DNA from: Candolleomyces eurysporus
Taxonomy: Eukaryota > Basidiomycota > Agaricomycetes > Agaricales > Psathyrellaceae
Reading direction: 5' to 3'
Assembly: GCA_027579435.1 (NCBI GenBank)
Contig: JANBPK010000830.1
Location: forward strand, 1-64,000
Length of the DNA: 64,000 nt
The notes beneath the pieces were generated by a model, which was given only the letters and a program-made list of their open reading frames with translations, had not been told where the DNA came from and made no database searches. The stretch's first letter is position 1, and every line of letters begins with the position of its first letter. Both the position numbers and the translations under genes were made by a program. This document shows positions 10,621 through 22,036 of this stretch, one piece after another.

Positions 10621-12990
10621 ATGTTGACAACGCTGACTTCACGACCAATTGCTGCACCGACCACGACCCTCGGTCATACTTCCAACCGTTCTTTTCATCT
10701 TCCCCGCATTAAAGTCACTGCTGTAAGTTCTATTCGGCAAAGCCACCTGAATCCGCCCTGACTTATCCCTCGACAGACGTCTCTTCTGCGGAACGATAAT
10801 CGTTTCGCCGAACTTCGACAACAAAACGCCCAGCGGCCAGCATGCTCACTCCCGGATCATATTCTTGAACGAATCTTCTTCCTTTGCGCATCGGCAACCG
10901 TAGGATTATCGGTCACAGAGCTGTCGCTACCACCATCACCCAATCGTGCTCGCACCAACGGACCTGTGACATGGAGCTGGGTTTTGCTCACATACGTCTG
11001 CCAGAGGTGGAGGCAAATTGCCCTCGACTATTCCGAGTTGTGGTGCAACGTAGACTTCTCCCACCCCCGATGGTACGCAATAACTATCGCCCGCGCCAAG
11101 ATGCAGCCACTGCAAATCCAGGCAATTGTTGGCCGACACAACCTCCAACAGATTCATCGCACTTTGCAGCTCGCTCATCGCATTGGAAGCATCCATCTAG
11201 ATTCTTCATTACACCACATTCACGGGTTGTTGGACACCCTTGCTCACCCCAATCCCGCACTCGAATCCTTGACGGTGACAGTGAACACTGCGGGTCACGG
11301 TGTCCAGGGGCAAGTCTACCCCCCNGCCCTCATACCCACTGGTGGGGCCCTCACTTCCCAGCATGAAGTATTTGGAACTTCACTCTACTCCTTTTTATCT
11401 TATTTCTGAACGCTACATTTCATTGACGGACCTTCATGTTTACGACCTCACGCCCTGCGAACGCCCAACATTACAGCAATTTCTCAGCACGCTTTCCAAG
11501 TTCTCGCATCTCGAGCATTTGACGCTCGAGAATGCTTTCCCCCTCGTGTCCAATTCCATCCCCTTCCCACAAGCAGATTCGCCATCGTCTTCGCCCAGCA
11601 CCTCCCCTCCCGGTTCTCCACCCCAGAAGACCGTGCCGTTGGTCAAGAGACGGCCTTCCCCCNTTCCAGGAGAACCGCATCAGCCTTCCTCGCCTTTCGA
11701 CGCTTCGTCTCTCCGGGTCCATCACAGAAATCGCGACCGTGCTTGATAGCTTGATGCTCCCTCCGGATGTCAGCCTTACCTGCGCCGTCACATGCCTCGA
11801 GGATTGGCAGCAGTCCATGCCGAGGCTGGCAGAAGCTCTCAGCGTCCATTCGTTTGCAGCTGCTTCAGGTGGATGCCCTCTGCAGAGACTAGTGATCAGC
11901 GGACTCGAGGAGGCGGCGTACCCACCAGCTATGGCCGGCGTCGTCTATGGGGGAGTGCATAACGGAGTCGCGCCTCTGACAGTCAAAGGGGTCAGGATTC
12001 GAGGATTTGCCCCTCCTCCCACCGAATCGACTTGTTCGAGCTCCAAGCGAACAAGGAGCCCCGTCAGGCCTGGGNACTCCCTCCACTTCATCTCGTACTC
12101 AGATCCCTCTCCTTGACCTGACTATTGGGCCGGACTCCGATCCTGACTTCTCTTCGGACGAGATCATCATCCGCGCTCTGACCTACGTATGGAAGTCCCT
12201 CTCCCTCGGGTCAGTCCACTCGCTCGTCCTCCACGACCTCGACACCGTCACACAGAAAGCTTGGACACAATTCCTGAAGACCCTCCCATCCCTCCGCGTT
12301 CTCGACATCACCGGACACGCACCTTCCGGGTTCGTCTGGGCTCTCCTCCTTAATGCAGTAGCCTGCATCCAGAGGGAAGAGCGCGAACGCGAGAGGAGGG
12401 AGAAGCGCGAGAAGAAGGCGCTCAAGATCATCCAAGACGCTGCTGCTGCTGCAGGACGCCGACCCAACTCTCCCGAGTCTCCACCACACTCACCTCTCCC
12501 TCCCACCTCACCTCTTAGCCCTACGCCTTCGTCCAGCAGGAAGCTCTTCGTGCCGAGGTTGACGGATATCTATCTTCATGGAGTGGACTGCACGAGTGGA
12601 GGGTACATGGTCGCACCCGACGCACATGTAAACTCGGAATGGGATTTGGACGACTCGAGGTTCCTCGACGTCCTCCTAGCGTGTTTGCAGATGCGGTCCC
12701 AGGCTGCTTCGGCCGCTACCGCCAACGCCATGTCTGGCATGCCCGTGCCTACTGCGATGTCGAAGCTCCGGAGCATGAGCATCTCCAACTGCCGTGGCGT
12801 TCCGAGACAGACTGCACTCCTCTTCAGAGAGTTTGTGAGCCATTCGGTGTGGGACCAGAGGGGCATGTTGAAGGACGGTGAGGATACGGGGCTTGCGAGA
12901 TATAGGAAAGTTGGTGTGCTTGGGAATGGGAGGGATGAATTGAGGCACTATTACAGGTTGAAGACGTTATTGGATGAGTTGGACTTATAG
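10621..12990 (+). CDS. F-box domain protein with long repeat-poor C-terminal region
   Basis: Exon 1 is 10621-10722 and exon 2 is 10777-12990. Exon 2 becomes one frame only if the three Ns (11325, 11663, 12075) are each counted as a surplus base; the product is then about 770 residues. The F-box starts at SLPDHILERIFFLC and ends around TYVCQRWRQIALDYSELW, the usual agaricomycete form with a bulky insertion. The rest holds leucine-rich-like segments (LTDLHVYDL, LEHLTLENAF, LRLSGSI, LVLHDLD), Ser/Pro-rich linkers and a charged helix at 12375-12420. F-box proteins link substrates to SCF ubiquitin ligases through Skp1. This lineage-expanded family has no known substrate, so only the domain call is firm. 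Confidence 0.85.
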
Positions 12991-13412
12991 ATTACTTTAT
13001 ATCTTTTCTTTCTTTGTGTCCTCACCATTTCATTTTTCGTTCGAACCTTTGTTCCCCTTTTTTTTTTCGTTCTCAACAGTTGACCTGGTCGCCCCTTTTG
13101 CCTTTGATACACGATACCCATTCAACCATTGTTTTATTAGCTGGCATTTGTACCATCACGATACCCTCATTGCATTGCATACTTACACACATCTCATGCC
13201 ATTCCATGTAATACATATATGCACGTATACATACTCGTTTTCGCACCAGTGAGCTCCGTCCAACCAATCATTGAAAGATCTGCTGTGAGGAGTAAGGGTA
13301 GTATATATACACGATTATTGTAGTTTACTAAAGTACTGGCGCAACTGTCATCGTTCTACGCTCTAGACTGTCAAGAGTGGTGATGTGACATGATGTGTTA
13401 CCGGAGAATCTA
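12991..13412. other. Convergent 3' region, F-box / MDM34
   Basis: About 420 bases of AT- and pyrimidine-rich DNA between two convergent stop codons, including a T9 run near 13060. It is read as the two 3' UTRs. No gene is seen. Confidence 0.6.
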
Positions 13413-16116
13413 CTACCGTCTATCCTGTTCCTCCCCCTTCAGTGAAGGTCTCAACTCTCCCGTATCCTCCGCGACCTGCATAGACTTGAAATACCGATCC
13501 ATATCTTCATCAAAATCCGTCCCCTGCAAAGATGATCTCCGACGTCTCCTAGGCCTGTGCCGCTCCTTACCCTGTCCAGGCCCTCCTTGACCATACGAGG
13601 AACCGTCCGGCATATACCATGAAGACCTCCGATCGTACTCAGATGCAGGCCCTCCTTGTACAGGACTCGGATCAACCTCAGGTTCACCCTCCGCACCATT
13701 CTTCTTCTTCGACCCACCAATCCTATACGTCCTCTTCCTCTTCGCTTTCACCACCACCTCCGCCTTGCTCTTCCCAAGCCTCGTACTAAGCCCGACAATA
13801 CCCGCCGTCGCACCACCTCTCGGTCGTCCTCCAGTTACGTTCGCAGAAGGACTCAGACTCCCAATACCACCAGCATGGGAAGCACTGAAAACATCCCCAG
13901 CAACCGACGGCGCAGCAGTAGCACTCGCCGACGAGCTCCTCACAATAGCGCTCAAGGCCCTTGGCGGCCCGCTCCGCACAGCGAAATGCTCCACACTCCT
14001 CGTATACGGACTCAACGTGTGGTTCGACTGCGAAAGTGTAGAGAGGTGGTGTATGGAGTTGTTAAGAAGTGAAGGACGCAGGACGATCTTGGGTGGGTTG
14101 CTCGAGGATCCACGCGCACTCGAGTTGGAGGACGGGTCGAGGGGGNTTGCTGGGGAAGGCGGACGAAGACGTGCGTGTGGTCGTGTTCGACGAAACCGAG
14201 AGCCGGCGCCGACTTTGTGGACGGCCGATGCCAAGTCGGGGNAGGTGAGGAGGCGATAGAGGATGGAGGGACGCTTGGGGTACTGCGCATGCTGAGGTAT
14301 TCTTCCTGTTGTTGACGTTGTTGGAAGTTGCGTATACGTCGTTGTCGGATGCTTTCGTGGTCATCGTCTTCACCAAAAGCTTCGTCGTCGTCGTAATCGT
14401 CCTCATATAGATCGTATCTCTGCCGCTCTAGATCGTACGGATGGGGGAAGGGGTTACGGGCGCTGTGTGGACGGGTGTAGATGGCATCTTCCTGTGCGGA
14501 CTGGGCATAGGCAGCCTTCTTCGTCGGATCGGTTTGAATGCCTTCGAAGGATTGGAATCGTTGGGCTGTCCCCATGATAGGTGGTGCGCTATTGGGTGGT
14601 ATAGCACTGGCGAAATAAGGATTACTGGAATTGCGCGATAAAACACCAGGTGTTCCAGATCCCGCATTGGCTGCAGAAAACACGCCGGCTAAATTCCTGG
14701 ACGAAGAGGAGGCAAGTCCCGTTCCTAAATTGGAGGCAATGATACCGGGAGGGGACTGAATCTGGGATTGGGTGTGAACGACCCTTGGCCGAGTTATGGT
14801 ACCTCCTCCAATGGCTGGTATCGTTTCATACTCCATTTGTGGTTCAGGAGGGGTGTTGCTTTGAACAGGCCCGGACCAATCAACAAAGTCAAAGGAATCG
14901 CCCGCCAACCCCTCCTCTTCGGTTAATGATCCAGAGGAATCCTGATAGTCGCTTTCGTCGTCGTCAATGGTGCTGCTGGCCAAAGACTCCTCAGCGAGGT
15001 CGACCAGACCTTTGTTCGCTTGGAATAGGTTACTGAATCCTTTGAACACGGGTTTGGTAGGCAGGCCTTCCGGGCGTAAACCATACGTCGGGTCGAACGG
15101 CTCGTCTTCGGGATCGTGGGGTGTAAGTGTACTCGAGGAAGAGTTGGAAGTGGTGTTGGTGATGGGTGGGGCGGAGAGAGGTGACAACAGCCTGTTGGAT
15201 GCCGTGGACATGCCAGCGGTAGAGCGAGGTCGTTTCGAGGTGGAGAGGGGTGGGCGGAGAGAGGGAAAGACATCCGATTGGGCTCCTCTGTTTCTGCTGT
15301 ACTGGGCAAGAGGAATATCTGGCGTCGACATAGTCTCCAGGCCTTGTCGCGAGGGTGTAGGGGGAGGTGCCTTTTTCAGAGAACTTTGGTTTTGCTTCTG
15401 ATATGGTGTTTCCACTTTCGCCTTCACCCATTGTTGACTTAGCCGGTGAATGATAGAAGGCAAATCCTCTCTGAACATTTGGCGTAGTTGGCCTTCAATT
15501 TCACGCTGAATGAAACTTTGGATGACGGCAATGGAGTCGAACGTCGAGCTGATGTCAACATTTTGGAGGGGGTCGGTTTTGAACACGATTGTAATGCCTT
15601 TTTGCTTCGAAACCACCAGAACGACGTAGGACGACAGTCTAAAGTGCGAAAGTCGGAGGAGCATCGGGACGACCAAAGGTTGTTTGGCAGCAAGCATTCC
15701 TGTAGACCCCGACAGCTGGTGAATGTCTGGCAATTTATGATTCAAGGGGTTTGCCTGGAAATTGTCTATTAGACCCTAGGCGCTCAGAGAGCAAGGAATC
15801 CGCACCTGAACTTTGGTCTTGAGCACTAGATGAGCGTCGCCGTTGTAGGTGAGACGGAAAATTCCTCGAAACTGGTCCGTGGTGAGGTCCCCAATATCTC
15901 GAATCTCCAGCTCTGGGGGCTAGAACATGCTTCAACAACGAGCAAGAAAAGCTAGGCGAGGTGATTGACCTGGGTTCCCATCTCGAGCTCTACGACCTCG
16001 ATTTTGTCGGCAATAATGGGTGGCTTGTTGCCCTTGTTAAGGGCCGTGTTGAGCATTTGGATGGCATCGTAGTGGAACTGGTCTGAGAAACGAGGCCAGC
16101 TGAAGGTGAACGACAT
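13413..16116 (-). CDS. MDM34: MDM34, mitochondrial outer-membrane ERMES subunit
   Basis: Three exons: 16116-15970, 15919-15806 and 15754-13413. The protein starts [19 protein letters not shown], the usual Mdm34 start. Its N-terminal 210 residues form the SMP lipid-transfer domain ([65 protein letters not shown]). A long Ser/Pro-rich, disordered middle carries basic stretches. The tail matches other fungal Mdm34 proteins (basic [10 protein letters not shown]; final region FDEDMDRYF). Mdm34 works with Mdm10, Mdm12 and Mmm1 at ER-mitochondria contacts, moving phospholipids. The Ns at 14242 and 14146 each behave as one surplus base; with both removed, exon 3 is exactly in frame. It is divergent from the USP1-domain gene, with 186 bases between starts, a likely shared promoter. 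Confidence 0.93.
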
Positions 16117-16302
16117 TAACGAGGACTATAGCGGGGTGAGCATGGAGGCCACGGAACAAGGAGGGATGTGCACTAGGGTTAGGTTTAGGCTCTGTTTGGG
16201 CTGACATGGCCGTCAGCTGCCTGGCCGGGCCTTCTTGACCTTTTTGACCCTCCGCTCTACCATCCTCCTCCACCACCAGCCGCAGCCTCGCTGCTCGCTG
16301 CC

Positions 16303-19300
16303 ATGAACGGCGTCCGCAGGTTTCTCGGCGGTGCCTCGTCGTCGTCTCCGGCGCCCTCGCAGCCACCACCGCCGCTGCCGGATACAGCATCAACACCGCA
16401 GTCCTCCGTATTGCCCCTGTTCTCCTCCAAGAATCCGAGTGCAAACCCCTCATGGCCCCCCCAGGAAGAGATGGATCAGACTATCGGCAGTCCAAACGGC
16501 ACGGCATCCTTGTTTCTCAAAAAGGACAAGCCAAAACCTACCTTGCCTGACAATAGCGACAGCCTAAACCGTTCATGGGACTCGACACGGTCATCTTCCA
16601 CGTCAAACCACAATCCCAAGTCATCCATATCCTCCGCACGTTCATTCCATGCTCGTAACTCCAGCTCAGGGCGCACATCACCATCATCGTCAACCTCTTC
16701 CCCTAGGCGTGTGCCAGTGAACCGCGACCGCATCCTCAGCCGAAAGTCAACCGACCAGTCGACCGAGTCCGCCTGGATTGTCAAGCAAAACTCCACAATG
16801 TCCCAAACAAGGGATGAATTGCTTATGAGCCTTATGGCTAGCGAGGCCGTTGTGGATTCTCGCGAGTACTCCGTCCTTAGTACAGAGGAAGTGGAGGAAT
16901 TGAAGAAGGTATACCTCCTATGATTGCTGTTCTATTCCCTCCTGACTCAAATATCTATTTCAATTTTTAGGAGCAGGCTGTTCTGGCTTCACGAATTGCC
17001 GCAATGTCGAAGAAACTAGCCCTCGAAACCAAGATTCGCGACGCCGCACTCTCCCTCTCCAAAGTCAACTCCGCTCACAAAAACGTCTCCAAGCAAACCG
17101 AGGAACAACTCGAATCCGCCAACCGACGCGTTGACACTGCACAGAAGGAACTGTGGCGGCTATCCGAACGGGGCAACGACGTCAGCAAGCGTCTCTTGGA
17201 ACACCGAGCGGCGGTCCTCAGCGCCTCCGTCCGCAGCATGGAACTGAAGATGTCCCAGTCGTCCAACAGCGAGGATTCTGGCTACGACTCGTCGAATCGT
17301 AGCACCCTCATGAGCCCCGCTACCGCAGTCTCGACCCTTTCGTCGTCATCGAAACAGTCCAAGTTTGATGGTCCCCACCTGTTTGCAGGACATGAGAATG
17401 CAATCGTTCCAAAGCGAAAGCTCTCACCGGAGACGGCCTCGAAGGAGATAACGGCGTTAGAGGAGAAACTGAAAGCGGCGACTACTTCCTTGGCGGAATC
17501 ATCCAAGATTCAAGCTGAGCTCAAGAAGGAGTTGTCGCATATCAGACTAGAAAAGCAGGAGGTTGAGACCATGCTGGGGTTGGAGTTGCAGACGGCCGAG
17601 GACACAATTGCTGCTTTGGAGCAGGAATTGCCGAGATTGGAAGGTTTGGACAAGGAAGTCAAAACTCTGAGGCAGGAAAAGCTGGAGTGGGATGAGGCGA
17701 AACAGCAGCTAGAGGAGCAGGCGAAGGAGGTACCATTGTTGAAGAGTCGGATGCAGGAGCTGGAGCTCGGGAATGTTGAGAAGAGTGGCGACTCCGAGAA
17801 GGTGCTCAGCGGCCTCAGAGCAGAGCTGTTCGACAAGAACCAGGAGCTACAGCAACTAAAAGGGGCGCTCGAGCAAGAGAGGGCGAATTGGGAACAAGAG
17901 AGAAATACACTCGAGGACGAAAAGATGGACGATCTTGCTCGTCTACAGGAAGAGATGGATAGTCTGCGACAACAAGATGAACAGGTGCTCCAGCAAGCGA
18001 ACAATGAGCTGAACGGCACTTTGAACTCGCTACGGAGTCTCGCTCAACGCTTCAACATCCCCTTGGGCGATCGAAGTTCTCAAACCTCTTCCATGCAGCA
18101 CCTCCTGAATGCAGTCGCTAAACACCTCGATGGCGTCTACAACCGCATGGAGCAGTTGGAGAATGGCGGAGAGAGAACAAGCCAGCTTGAAGCCGAGCTT
18201 CAGTCAGCACTTAGCCAGCAGCAGTCCTTGGCGAAAGAGCTGGAGGAGACCAAGAAGGAGAGGGATGCTGCCAAGCGGGAAACCTATACCTCTTCGTCCG
18301 TGCGATCCATGTCCATGGCGTCCTCCTCCGACAGCCGTAGAAGCAAAGCCGAATCCATCAAGTCACCTCCTATGCCCTTCACCAATTTATCGAACATCAC
18401 TCCCGAGAACAGTGAATTTGGTCCTGAGGTCGAAGGCGCCAAATTCATTGCCGCTTTGCAACCCCTTTGGAACATTCTTCCTTCCCCTGAGGCAAGGGCC
18501 GCCAAGTTCACCTCGAGCAGTTCTCGTTCATATCGCAGCTCGCCCCCAGGCAATGCCGTCCCTCCCAATACCCCCGGCGCCAACGGAGCCCCGCCTGCTC
18601 AGCCATCGACGTCCCTCTCCGACCTTGATGTGCGATCACTCAAGGCTCTGTACGATTCGCGGAGGCCCGGTGCCCCTGGTTCTCCTCTTGCTGCAAACAT
18701 CCAGTTTACCTTGGAGGGCTTCATTACCAGGGTGCATGCTCTTCTTCAGGACGACCGTGCCTTGATCGAGAGGTTGATTCGCTTTGCTCAAGCGCATGAC
18801 TTGTTGAAGAAGAATGCTGAACGGGCACAGAAGCTCGCGCAGGACGGTAATCTTGCTCTTGAAACTTATCAGAAGCAAGTCAAGTTGTTGGAAGAGAAAA
18901 ACTCGAACATGGGTATCAAGAATACTGCTTTGTACGTCTTAACGTTTCTTCCTCTCGGTTTCTTGGTCTTTTTACTGACGACGAACTAATGGTATTAGAC
19001 AAGACGAGCTACGGGCTTTGCACGATACCGTCGAGCGTGCGACCGCCGAAAAGCATCAACTCGAAGCCTTTGCCGCTGAACAAGCGGAAACTTGCCGCCA
19101 ACTCGGTGAAGCCAACGACGCTCTCTCTGCTCGGGCTCTGACGCTAGCCGCAGAGGCTGCCAGCGCTCCCGAGGCCATCCGAAAGCAGTTGGACGATTGC
19201 AAATCGCAATTGGACAAGACCAAGAAGGAGTTGGAGGACGCTCAAGATGAGATTGAGGCCATGAGGAGTGCCGAGCAGGGTCAGAGGATTGCGTTGTTGG

Positions 19301-19374
19301 ACGAGTTGAACACGATGCAGACCGAGAATGGGCAGCTGAGAGCGCAGTTGAGAGCTGCGAAAGGTGGAAGATAG
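16303..19374 (+). CDS. USP1 (up-regulated during septation) domain coiled-coil protein
   Basis: Exons 16303-16908, 16971-18931 and 18999-19374 give about 980 residues. The first 160 residues are Ser/Pro-rich and disordered. The Uds1/USP1 domain runs from about SAWIVKQNSTMSQTRDELLM over the first intron to NDVSKRLLEHRAAVLSASV. Residues from about 340 on are heptad-like coiled coil with many Glu, Leu and Gln. A conserved block near 18440-18500 (FGPEVEGAKFIAALQPLWN) and a helical region (FTLEGFITRVHALLQDDRAL) follow, then a last coiled coil. In fission yeast the family member is induced during septation, which suggests a role in cell division or cytoskeleton; function here is otherwise unknown. 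It shares a short divergent promoter region with MDM34. Confidence 0.85.
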
Positions 19375-19609
19375 TCTTGACTATTGAACCTTCCTGCATT
19401 TCTTTGACCGTTCATTTTTTTTCTTTGAACTCTTTTTCCAGTCCTTTCTCGTAAAACCCTCTGCTTCCTGGGTAATGGTGCTGGACTCCGGTTCTCTTCT
19501 TCCCTTCCTCCTTCCATGGTATTTATTTTGGAAAAACTGCGTCATTTACCAATCTTTTTCTTGATTACCACTAGTGTTTACCGTGCATCTTGCTTTTTAC
19601 CAAGACATC

Positions 19610-19629
19610 TTTCTCTCTCTCTCTCTCTC
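19610..19629. repeat. CT dinucleotide microsatellite
   Basis: About ten TC/CT units end in an N at 19630. Three Ns within 30 bases suggest the assembler had trouble here. Confidence 0.7.
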
Positions 19630-20070
19630 NTTTACCCCNTTGTTTACTCTGANTACCCTCCGACCAAATTTTCTTGAATACATAGCGTCGTGGTATATAT
19701 CATATCATACACATACAGTCCCTCATTCGGCTCCAAAACATCCACTCCCTTGTTACTGTAATTCCCTCCATCCAAGTCTGTAGCGATGAGATTCACGTAG
19801 CTTACGAATGGCTAATGCATACATTCATGATAATACTAGACCAGGTGAAAGCTTTGTGAGCGCTGGGAGCGAGCCGTTCTCACGACGGCTCCCTTTCCTC
19901 TTGGCTTCCACCTTCTCTTCGCCTTTCTGCCACACTCGCCTTGCTCGCAGGAAGAATGACAAGGCGTTAAAGGGTCTTTCTGGTCAAAGTCTCACGACGA
20001 CCGTAGGACGATGACAATGATCATCCTCTTTCTGATCGACCGATGCTTCTGACTGTCAAGCTTTCTGACA

Positions 20071-20130
20071 CTTTCGCATTTCAATGCTGGTGAAAACCCG
20101 GCAAGAACCCTCTTCGGATAAACTGGAGGC
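20071..20130 (+). promoter_or_regulatory. Conserved promoter block of AA9 gene 1
   Basis: The block includes TTTCAATGCTGG, GTGAAAACCCGGCAAGAACC and CGGATAAACTGG. The same block recurs at 21911-21970 and, more diverged, at 23500-23560, each time 60-75 bases before an AA9 ATG. GGATAAA may act as a TATA-like core element; the GAAAACCCGGC part is a candidate transcription-factor site. Function is inferred only from conservation and position. Confidence 0.55.
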
Positions 20131-20204
20131 TAAGTAGATAAATTATTTGTAGGCCCCGCGTACTGTCAACCTGCCGTCTTGTGTCTGGTCGACACACTGT
20201 CTTC

Positions 20205-21575
20205 ATGATGCCAACACTGAAAATTTCCTCCTGCCTTCTCTCTGTCGCGATCGCGTGCATAACGTCTGTCTCTGGCCATGGTTTTATCAGCCAAGTGGTT
20301 CTGGGTTCTGTGGCTTGGCCAGGATACCATCCCTATGTGGACCCGTATGTCTCCGGTTATTTTAGTTATACACCCCAGCTCTGAGACGCTCTCGATGCAG
20401 ATATTTGGAGCCCGTTCCAGAGCGATTGATACGGAAACTCCCCGCGATCTGTGAGCCTTTTCACCAATGTGGCGTCCATGATCACCCAAAGAGTCCATGC
20501 TATCATACAGCTCCTATTGAGGATTTGACCTTGATTGAGTCGGTGGAGACCTACCTTCGAGTCGGCTGGAATTTAACGAGATAATATATATCTGCAGCAT
20601 CCAGTGCAACGGAGACTCGTCTACTAATTACTTTACCGAACCCGCGCCTCTCGTCGGGACCGTCGCTGCTGGAGACAAGGTGGAACTGACATGGACAACC
20701 TACGCTAGCGACAGTCATAGAGGTCCTCTGATTACCTACATGGCAAGAGCACCATCTGATGTCGACATTCGGAAATGGATGCCCGGGAACGAGTAAGCCT
20801 TGGTTAATCTCTTCCAGGTCCAGTGTCTTGGCTGAGTTCACTTAGGGCTGTGTGGTTCAAAGTGCACCATGAAGGTAAATATGTAGACGGGAAATGGGCT
20901 GCCACAGAGGCGATTGAGAAGAGAAATGGAACCTCCAGTTTCAGGATTCCTCCTAACCTCCTTCCGGGACAATACTTGATACGCCATGAATGGTGTGATT
21001 TCTTGTCTCTACCATGGCTAGCAGCTGACATATGGCGACAAAATCAGGGTTGCTCTTCACTTGGGTACGTTTCATTTAAAGTTACTGCCATGCTGAAGAA
21101 TCTACCAGACTTGACAATAAATCATGTTCTTTAGCGGATAAATACCCAGGAGCACAGTTCTATCCCGTTTGTGTTCAGGTCGAGGTTACTGGGGATGGTA
21201 GAGCATTTCCGACATCATTTGTCTCGTTCCCTGGAGCATACAGCCCCGATACACCAGGTATGATATTTCTGTCCGTTAAGATGCAAGACCACGCTGATCT
21301 AAGGGTGAATTGGAAGGCTTAATTTACGACGTGTGGAACGGTGAGTGATGGGGCCCATTAGCTCGGTTGTTTGACTCCGGCTTGCTAACGCTACTTCCGC
21401 TCCAGATACCGCGGTTCGTTGGCCCAATTATTTCTCTTAGCAACCTGTCTAATCTGTTGACAGTCTCGACCATACCCGATTCCGGGTCCCGAAGTGTAAG
21501 CGCCCTCAGTTTCTAATATATGTAGGCCTTATATTGACGCAGTTTTTTTTGTAAAGTTGGACGGGAGGCAACTAG
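20205..21575 (+). CDS. AA9 lytic polysaccharide monooxygenase, copy 1
   Basis: Eleven exons: 20205-20344, 20401-20450, 20511-20538, 20598-20792, 20846-20992, 21048-21064, 21135-21257, 21317-21340, 21406-21413, 21464-21495 and 21557-21575. They give 260 residues. A signal peptide (LLSVAIACITSVSG) is cut directly before His-1 of the copper histidine brace (HGFISQVVLGSV). The second copper His is in SDSHRGPLITYMARAP. The axial-site region is GAQFYPVCVQVEVTG, and the body has VWFKVHHEGKYVDGKW and IPPNLLPGQYLIRHEW. The protein ends a few residues after SRPYPIPGPEVWTGGN and has no CBM1 cellulose-binding module. AA9 enzymes oxidatively cleave cellulose or hemicellulose outside the cell using copper and a reductant or peroxide. 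All exons except the first have the same length as in copies 2 and 3. Confidence 0.9.
21406..21413 (+). other. 8-nt microexon of AA9 copy 1
   Basis: Eight bases between AG and GT. With one leftover base from exon 8 they code for Asp-Thr-Ala. Equivalent 8-nt exons occur at 23234-23241 and 24804-24811 in the other copies, which supports the call. Confidence 0.75.
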
Positions 21576-22036
21576 CATCGTCAATATCGAAAACATGGAT
21601 CACTTGAAGCACTTTTCAATTCAATGGCTTCGTGCCATGCGCTGATAATGAGCTGCAAATCAAGTCTGTAGAGACGAGATTAAGGTAGCGTAAGGATAAT
21701 GCATACTACCTTCGTGATCATCCTAAACAAGACGAACCTTCGTAGCCAGCGGAACCGTGAACAAGCAGTTCATTCTCACGCGTCTCTTTCCTCTTGTCAT
21801 CCACCTTCGCCACTACATGGGCCTTACGACTACCAAAGGAACAATCATCTTCTCTTCGGCCAATCGAAGATTCTGATTGGCTTTGATAAGTTCTCTGAAT
21901 TTGCGCCAATTTCGCGTTTCAATGCTGGTGAAAACCCGGCAAGAACCCTCTTTCGGATAAACTGGAGACCTATAGATCATGGGCTGACATGCTCTCCAAC
22001 TTCTTGGACTTCGTCTCATCGGCGCACCGTCTCTTC
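21576..22036. other. Intergenic region between AA9 copies 1 and 2
   Basis: About 460 bases. From about 21662 it repeats the upstream region of copy 1. No separate gene is seen. Confidence 0.65.
21911..21970 (+). promoter_or_regulatory. Conserved promoter block of AA9 gene 2
   Basis: Nearly identical to 20071-20130, differing by single-base changes. It lies 67 bases before the ATG at 22037. Confidence 0.55.

Larger units (their letters stand above)
19375..20204. other. Intergenic region with start of AA9 duplication unit
   Basis: The first 400 bases hold the USP1-gene 3' region and a CT microsatellite at about 19610-19629. From about 19774 the DNA is clearly similar to 21662 onward, upstream of the second AA9 gene. 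The AA9 duplication therefore reaches about 430 bases upstream of the coding sequence. Confidence 0.65.
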
